Positions 58,535 to 64,000 of a stretch of 64,000 nt of DNA are shown piece after piece. The notes under the pieces were generated by a model, which made no database searches, was not told the origin of the DNA, and saw nothing but the letters and a program-made list of their open reading frames with translations. The translations under genes were made by a program, and so were the position numbers. Origin of the DNA: Onthophagus taurus. Taxonomy: Eukaryota > Arthropoda > Insecta > Coleoptera > Scarabaeidae. Numbering within the stretch: position 1 is the first letter of the stretch; each line of letters starts with the position of its first letter. The stretch covers positions 2,668,501-2,732,500 of the forward strand of contig NC_091975.1 in assembly GCF_036711975.1 (NCBI RefSeq). Reading direction: 5' to 3'.

Positions 58535-59513
58535 ATGGGGGATGAAACTAACCTCGATAAAATCTTAACGGATGAAGAAAAAGATTTAATCGTAGCCCAA
58601 AATTCAAGGTTAGTACCTCAATTTAAAGCGAATCAATTAGAAGAACACGCCCAAAAACATTGGGACTTATTTTATAAGAGAAACGAAAATCGATTTTTCA
58701 AAGACCGACATTGGACCACGCGTGAATTCCAAGATCTTTTAAACGAGAAATATCAATGTGAAAAGCGGGTTTTATTTGAAATTGGTTGTGGTACTGGTAA
58801 TTTTATATTTCCCCTTATCGAAGCGGGATTAAATTTTGAAATAATAGCTTGCGATTTATCAAAAAGAGCCGTGGAGATTGTAAGAAGAAATAAATTGTAT
58901 AATAAAACGTTTAACGTTTTCGTTGGGGATATAACGGTTGATAATTTTGATGAAGTTAAATCAAATAGTGTCGATATAGCAACGTTAATATTCGTTTTAT
59001 CAGCAATTCATCCCGATAAATTTATTAAAACGCTTAAAAACATTTTTGATAAGTTAAAACCTGGGGGTGTTTTATTATTCCGTGATTACGGTCTTTACGA
59101 TATGGCTCAGTTAAGATTTAAAGCTGGACATAAGATATCGGAAAATTTGTATATGAGGCAAGATGGTACGAGGTGTTATTATTTCTCTTTGGATTTTATT
59201 AAAAATGTTATGGAGAAAGTTGGGTTTGAAATTATCTCGAATGTTTATGTCCATAGACGTACTATTAATAAAAAGGAGGGAGTTGATGTTCCTCGGATAT
59301 TCGTACAAGGAAAATTTCAAAAATCTTCCTCTGAAAAAGGTAATTATTTTTTAAATGTCTTTTTCATTTAAGCTTTTATGATGAAATCAATTTAATAAAT
59401 GAGATTTTAAGTGATTTATTTTATTATTAGCTCTATCTGAAATAATATAGTACAATATGTTAATTTTAATTTAATTTCAATTTATAATTAAATTTTATTA
59501 ATTACAGGTTAAA
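58535..59513 (+). CDS. METTL6: METTL6, tRNA 3-methylcytidine methyltransferase
   Basis: SAM-dependent enzyme that makes m3C32 in tRNA-Ser in animals. The coding part is essentially one exon, 58535-59339, with the last codons supplied by the next exon at 59509 (G|GT then TAA), giving 269 aa ending SSSEKG. Unspliced, the frame would end at 59371 with a different 10-aa tail. Seen: the N-terminal KHWDLFYKRNENRFFKDRHW block, SAM motif I FEIGCGTGN (81-89), IACDLSKRAVEIV, FVLSAIHPDKF, KPGGVLLFRDYGLYDMAQLRF, MRQDGTRCYYFS, and RRTINKKEGVDVPRIFVQGKF near the end. All match METTL6/METTL2-type proteins. The downstream exons seem to be non-coding and host snoRNAs. Confidence 0.93.
59374..59444 (+). ncRNA. 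Box C/D snoRNA, SNORD44 (U44)-like
   Basis: C box ATGATGA 59378-59384 and D box CTGA 59437-59440. The guide directly upstream of the D box, TATTAGCTCTAT, pairs over 11 nt with the universally conserved 18S segment UAGAGCUAAUA. This is the target of vertebrate U44 (18S Am166 in human numbering, from memory). Position 5 upstream of the D box faces the A in UAGAG. It lies in the intron 59340-59508, with the D box ending 68 nt before the 3' splice site. No clear D' box is present. Confidence 0.72.
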
Positions 59514-59545
59514 TATGAGTCGATTTATTGGAGATTTAAGCCAAG
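59509..59545 (+). other. Non-coding host exon 2 (after METTL6 stop)
   Basis: A 37-nt exon between AATTACAG and CAA|GTGAGT. It supplies the METTL6 stop codon (TAA 59511-59513) and then an unrelated ATG opening a 25-codon frame that runs into the next exon. Confidence 0.55.
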
Positions 59546-59586
59546 TGAGTATTTTTTTGTGAAGCATTTTTTTATTGGGGATTATT

Positions 59587-59666
59587 TAAATGATGATTTC
59601 ATAGTTCAACTGATTGTTTTAATGATTAGTAACTAGCATTTTGTCTTTCGCTCCTATCTGATAAAG
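59587..59666 (+). ncRNA. Box C/D snoRNA, SNORD80 (U80)-like, copy 1
   Basis: C box ATGATGA 59591-59597, D' box CTGA 59611-59614, C'-like ATGATTA 59623-59629, D box CTGA 59659-59662, with TTTA/TAAA at the termini. The D guide GTCTTTCGCTCCTAT pairs with 28S AUAGGGGCGAAAGAC (15 bp, one G.U). The D' guide contains CATAGTTCA, complementary to UGAACUAUG in the same 28S domain. Both guide cores are those I remember from vertebrate U80. The D box ends 68 nt before the 3' splice site at 59730. Confidence 0.85.
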
Positions 59667-59730
59667 AAAACCAATTTTTACATATTAATTTATTTTTATA
59701 ATTTCAAAATTAATACAATTTATTTTTAGA

Positions 59731-59795
59731 TTAAAATTCTACAACAAATGATTTCTGAAATGAAGATTATAAAATAGAAGAGAAATCTATGAAGG
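59731..59795 (+). other. Non-coding host exon 3
   Basis: A 65-nt exon between TTATTTTTAG and ATGAAG|GTAATC. It closes the short frame begun in the previous exon (TAG at 59776-59778). No conserved protein. Confidence 0.55.
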
Positions 59796-59847
59796 TAATC
59801 ATTAATTTAGTTATTAAATGATTTGATTTTTTTATTAACTGAAGGTT

Positions 59848-59927
59848 AAAATGATGATTTCATAGTTCAACTGATCTTTCAATGATTAGTAACTAGCATT
59901 TTTGTCTTTCGCTCCTATCTGATTAAA
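59848..59927 (+). ncRNA. Box C/D snoRNA, SNORD80 (U80)-like, copy 2
   Basis: Nearly identical to copy 1: C box ATGATGA 59852-59858, D' CTGA 59872-59875, D box CTGA 59920-59923. Both guides and the ATGATTAGTAACTAGCATTTT core are unchanged; differences sit in the linker after D' and one extra T before the D guide. The D box ends 76 nt before the 3' splice site. It arose by duplication of a whole exon-intron unit or of the snoRNA alone. Confidence 0.85.
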
Positions 59928-59999
59928 AAATAATTCAAATCTATAAATTATATCATATTTATTAACTGATTAATTTAAGCTTTATTTTTTTTTTATAGA

Positions 60000-60068
60000 A
60001 TTTAATGGAATTTGAGGATGGTTTAAAAAGGAATTCATAAATCTCACCAATAAAGGCACTCAAAAAGG
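60000..60068 (+). other. Non-coding host exon 4
   Basis: A 69-nt exon between TTTTATAG and AAAAAG|GTAATA, with no significant open frame. Confidence 0.5.
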
Positions 60069-60112
60069 TAATAATTTTAATTTTTAACTTAATTTTTATT
60101 AATTTTAAGCTT

Positions 60113-60182
60113 TAAATGATGATTGGCATGCACCACTCTTAATGTTTACTCTGCCGATAAAGAAGCCATTACACTGATTCGA
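60113..60182 (+). ncRNA. Box C/D snoRNA, SNORD32 (U32)-like
   Basis: C box ATGATGA 60117-60123 and D box CTGA 60175-60178. An internal CATGCACCAC is followed by a degenerate D' (CTTA, 60139-60142). It is complementary to the conserved 18S segment GUGGUGCAUG, the same element and spacing as vertebrate U32 (18S Gm1328, from memory). The guide upstream of the D box (GAAGCCATTACA) has no rRNA target I can name. The D box ends 70 nt before the 3' splice site at 60248. Confidence 0.7.
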
Positions 60183-60248
60183 TTATATTTATTATTATTA
60201 ATTAGTAATTAAATTGATTTATAGATTAATTTAAAAATTTTTTTTAGG

Positions 60249-60702
60249 TGTCTTTCGATGGATATTTACTACTTTTCTACTTTATTTATATTAACCATAA
60301 TGTTAGAAAGAGGTTGTCTGATAGTTTTAGTCTGATCAAATCTCCATTATGAATTATAAAATATATAAAAAAATGGTGTGATGAATCGGTTTTTGGTTAC
60401 CTTTATATTTTTCCAAGATCATTTCCAATTCCTGGGGGTTAGAATCGTTTGTTATACCGCTTTTACTATTTCCCTTGATTAAATTTACTAATAGTCAAAA
60501 TTCCAAGATTTAAGATAAAAATAATAATTGAAAAAGACCTTAGTATATATGGCAACAAAATGATAAGGAAACTAACGACTAAAATTGAAACTAAATTTTG
60601 GATTAAATATACAAAAGAAAACGTGAATTGCAAATTTACAAAAAATATATAATTTAATATGAAAGATATTATGTATAAAGATATATTAATAAGTTAACCT
60701 TA
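60249..60702 (+). other. Terminal host exon and convergent 3' flank
   Basis: Begins after TTTTTTTAG. It is AT-rich without coding potential, and no further C/D boxes with proper spacing were found. It meets the transferrin 3' end head-on; AATAAA-like signals occur near 60706. Confidence 0.4.
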
Positions 60703-63433
60703 CTAAAATAAATTCATGATAATTGTCGTGAAAATTAAAAGAGTCGTAGTGACAAAAGTGATTGATCTAATCCCTTTCGAGGGATTATCTGCTACACCAG
60801 ATCCTTTGCTACAATCGCCGATATGCTTAAATAGTTCAACGTAATTTTTGATGGGTGGTTTCTGTGAGGTTGGAACAGCTAAACCTGGAGTGGAATCCTT
60901 AAAAATTAAGAAAGAAAATAAATCAATTCAATTCAAATCCGTTTTTGGTGAAAATTACTTTAAATAATAAATCCTTGGTATTGTTAAAGCTATCGAATAA
61001 TCTGAAGGGTGTGTGAGTTTTAGCGGCAAACCATTCATCATATTGTAATAATGCTAATTGGATGTCTTTATTTAATGGGTCGTTAATTCTCGTAATAACC
61101 TCGCTCGTTGTTAGAGTTGATAAATAACATCCTTCGTCCACATTAAAAGCATCCAACGTCGAAAATGTCCCGTTTTTACACATTACTTGAACGTTATTGG
61201 GGAATACTAACGAAGGATCTTTGACGATCACAGCGAAATCTCCTTTTTCCTCCAAACATCTGAGTGCACCAGATGTGTTAAAGTATAAATTTGTCGCTTC
61301 GGATGCCTCACAAGTTTTTCCTAAAAAGAAATTGTTAATACATTATTATTTTTAATTTAATTTTTATGTACCTGTTTCTGTGCATAATTTGCACATTTTT
61401 TCAGAATCAACTGTATTGTGGATGGCTCGGTTAGTTTCTATAGCTCCAGGCATGCAAGAATCGCCCAAAAAGTCGCTCAATAATTTTCCGTAATCGCAAG
61501 ACTCGTTTGATAAAACAATTCCTCTTGTGGCTTCGACGAAAGATAACCAAGCGATACCGCTGTATAAAGGAAAACATCCTTTTTTACCTTTCAAATTTTC
61601 TAATCGTTCGATATTTCTATCGTTTTTAACTAAAAGTAAGGTGTTTATTTCTTGATTATTATACGTTTCAGGAAAAGCGATTGCTGATAAACCATATCTA
61701 AAAGAAAATTATGTTTGGTGGTAAATATATTAATAGAAAATATTTTTACTTTTTCGCCGCATATCCTAAGTCGGCGGATGTTGTTATTAAATCAGCACTT
61801 TCATTGTTATTACTAATTGCTTTAAGACATTCTAATTCACTGGATTTTTGAACGCATTCAACAACCGGTTGGATTCCGTAATTTATACTGGCTTGAGATA
61901 ACCATTTACATTTGGTTTGCTCATTATCGGAAGTTGTGCACCATCTCATTTTGCGTTTGCAGATGATTGAATCGTCTGGGGATGGAATATCTCGAAAACC
62001 TGCACAAAAAAAGGAAAATTCGATTAACACTAGATCTAAAACTAGAAATATTCGGGTTTAGCCGTACGTCTCTTAAGACGGCAAAATCCGCATGTTTCTA
62101 GCCTAGGTTTAGTGTTGGTTCTAATGCTAGTGTTAGTTCTAGTTTTAGTTGTTAAATACGAATGTTTCTAATTCTAGATTTAGTTTTTTATAAAATTTAT
62201 TTTCTTACTTTTTATAAAGTTTCCCCAAGCATTCGAGGTGTTGTCATTGAATAACTTGTAATTCACAACAACGTTATTCAATTCTTTGTTATTGTTGAGA
62301 ATTTCTTTAAGATATCTTAAATCTTTTTCATCTAAATCTGATTCACTATCCTCGCTGCCGTCTTTATTAAAAACCTCTCTTGATAACCATTTCTTTAGAG
62401 TATTTTCTAGGTTGCCAGGTTGGCTAAAAGTAATTTAATCAATATAAATTAAATACATGAGTAAATTTTTACCTTTGATGGTTGCTCATAATTAATATTG
62501 GATATGGTTGTTTACTCCAACTACAAGGCGTATTTGAAACAGTTCCATTTTTGCAATAATACCACAAAGCTTTGTTAGTTGTATTAATTTTATTATTGAT
62601 TGTATTTGATGTAGTTAAAGCAATCGAATGTTTCGTGTTCAACATGCACTGTAACGATCGTTCTAAAGGATCTCCATTTAAGTTTGGACATAATTTAATT
62701 AATCCCGGATGTTTATCATCTAAAAATTGAATTCTTAATATTTGTTTTAACCCTTTTTTTGTAACTTACGTAAATGTTCATCCAATTTTTTATCAGGTGT
62801 CCACACCCCATCTCTACAACTATCTCCAAAAATCTTGTTTAAGGCGAAAATTTCCCATTCAACCGAAGTTTCAAATTCAGTATCGCAATGATTTGAATAC
62901 TTTTTAAAAACGTGTTGTTCAAATTCTTTTAAAATTAGCGGAGGAATCAGGGTGTTTTCAAAGCCGGGATGGCAATAGCTTAATCCTTCCAGTGATTCGA
63001 ATTTTTCTTCCGATACTACAACCGTTTCATAATCGAACTCCACGTTTCTTGCCGTTTCCGGTATGATTTGGGCGAACGGAACAACGTTCGATATTAATCC
63101 ATTCCCCAGGAATGCTGTTTCGGCGTTTATCGAACCAAAATCGATTTCGCCTGAATCGATTTTTATTAAACAACTCGCTTCATTGTCTACATATTCGCAT
63201 TTAATGCGGTTGTTTCGTTCCAATTGACCACAAATGTTTTCGTGTTTCTTCAAAGCGCATATTTTATCTGAACGTTAAGTAAGGTACAAAAATTAATGAT
63301 TAATAAGGGCGTGGTCCATAAAAAGATTTTTTTTAATAACTTTTTTGATTAATCAGTTTTAGGATTACTTACAACTGTATGTTAAGTTAACATAAAAGAA
63401 TATGATGAAGAGAGTTTTTTGTAGCAACTTCAT
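60703..63433 (-). CDS. Transferrin-family protein with GPI-type tail (Tsf3-like)
   Basis: Exons 63433-63373, 63267-62770, 62719-62473, 62423-62209, 61999-61750, 61697-61372, 61320-60959, 60897-60703 give 717 aa. A signal peptide (MKLLQKTLFIIFFYVNLTYS) is followed by two transferrin lobes rich in Cys: CALKKHENIC at the start of lobe 1, SYCHPGFENT, CKRKMRWCTTSDNEQTKC at the start of lobe 2, then KGKKGCFPLYSG and SGALRCLEEKGDFAVIV. The C-terminus is a hydrophobic tail (FVTTTLLIFTTIIMNLF) after a small-residue stretch (KGSGVADN), the form of a GPI-anchor signal. The expected iron/anion ligands look lost in both lobes. That points to Tsf3-type or a divergent melanotransferrin rather than an iron carrier. 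The subfamily is less certain than the family. Confidence 0.87.
62040..62170. repeat. CTAG/TTAGT-rich degenerate microrepeat in transferrin intron
   Basis: Runs of CTAG(T/A)TTTAG, GCTAGTGTTAGTTCTAG and TTCTAGATTTAG, with TTTCTAGCCTAGG and TTTCTAATTCTAG flanks, form a short low-complexity cluster with internal near-duplicates (GCATGTTTCTAG / GAATGTTTCTAA). Confidence 0.5.
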
Positions 63434-63930
63434 TGTTTTAACATGAACAGAAGTAACAGAACACACCCAGGTACTAAATCTAAAGTAATATCTACCACTC
63501 TATGTGACAACATTTATGTTATCTTATCATTTATTTGATTTACACAATAATTTAAAAGATATTAAAACATAGGTAAAAAGCACATTGAATTTGGCTCTTC
63601 TATTATGATAGATGAAAAGATATAAGTAGGATTAAATAGGAATAAATATGTTTTAGGAAGGTACTAGAGAGATATTTAGGTTTTTTGCAAGCTAATTTGA
63701 AAAGTTTATAAAGTTTAATGCGCCACTATTCCAACTGCTAAAACATTGTAGAAAGTTGGAATATGAAGCGGAGAATGTTTTGAAGAAATGAGAATGAAAA
63801 AGATAATAAAACTATTTTTTAAATAATAATTTAAATAATTTTTTAAAAGTTACCTACTTTACCAACAACTAAACGTCAAAATAAAAATTGAGGTTATATT
63901 CTAACCTAAATTTAGTTATCAAAATAAATA
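63434..63930. promoter_or_regulatory. Divergent 5' flank of transferrin (-) and a plus-strand gene
   Basis: AT-rich spacer between divergent start codons. No TATA box or initiator was recognised with confidence. Confidence 0.4.
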
Positions 63931-64000
63931 ATGGAAACGAAACTTTTAAAAGACGAATATCACCATAAACAACGTGCATTATGTAAAACCCGACCAGTTT
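63931..64000 (+). CDS. 5' end of an unidentified gene, cut by the window edge
   Basis: An ATG after AATAAATA opens METKLLKDEYHHKQRALCKTR and continues to the edge without a stop. The start context and basic/charged composition are plausible for a real N-terminus, but 23 codons are too few to name it. Confidence 0.5.
   Translation, partial: METKLLKDEYHHKQRALCKTRPV

Overview
This is nuclear DNA of an insect, most likely a beetle (an inference from overall gene texture, not proven). It is strongly AT-rich, most introns are 45-60 bp with GT..AG ends, TATA/TCAGT-type promoters occur, and the genes (orb/CPEB1, 4EHP, 14-3-3, membrane alanyl aminopeptidases, a GPI-type transferrin, a RUSC-like RUN/SH3 protein) are typical arthropod content. 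I rebuilt the exon chains by hand. Reading frame was carried across the junctions of every multi-exon gene, so most models are internally consistent.

Layout. 1-9 kb, minus strand: 3'-truncated DDX54, an intronless divergent 14-3-3, NSUN7, a TATA-driven exon with a hydrophobic leader, and a small secreted-peptide gene. 9-21 kb: ST7 (+, intronless), TBRG4/FASTKD4 (+), 4EHP/EIF4E2 (-) in divergent arrangement with FAM185A (+), PEX11-gamma (+), DHX34 (+, intronless). 22-27 kb: orb (+) with a long 3'UTR, then a tandem duplication. 28.9-42.9 kb: one large minus-strand RUSC-like gene (1,553 aa, eight coding exons, 6.3-kb first intron). 43.6-54.5 kb: an M1 aminopeptidase cluster (-) with two complete genes and one orphan first exon. 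56.4-60.3 kb: NOL9 (+) and METTL6 (+). 60.7-63.4 kb: a GPI-type transferrin (-). At 63.9 kb a new plus-strand gene enters and is cut by the window edge.

The most interesting region is 59.3-60.3 kb. Directly after METTL6 the transcript appears to continue through short non-coding exons whose four introns each hold one box C/D snoRNA, with the D box ending 68, 68, 76 and 70 nt before the 3' splice site. One matches the guide of SNORD44/U44, two near-identical copies match both guides of SNORD80/U80, and one matches a guide of SNORD32/U32. U44 and U80 are residents of the vertebrate host gene GAS5, so this looks like a GAS5-like snoRNA host attached to the 3' end of a tRNA methyltransferase gene. 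The METTL6 promoter has a TATA box 31 bp upstream of a 5'TOP-like pyrimidine tract, as expected for a snoRNA host.

Functionally the window mixes RNA metabolism (DDX54, NOL9 and snoRNAs in ribosome biogenesis; DHX34 in mRNA surveillance; METTL6 in tRNA methylation; 4EHP and Orb in translational repression) with membrane or secreted proteins. No viral, LTR or Polinton-like element was recognised. Mobile DNA is limited to a decayed LINE fragment and a SINE-like patch, both inside aminopeptidase introns.
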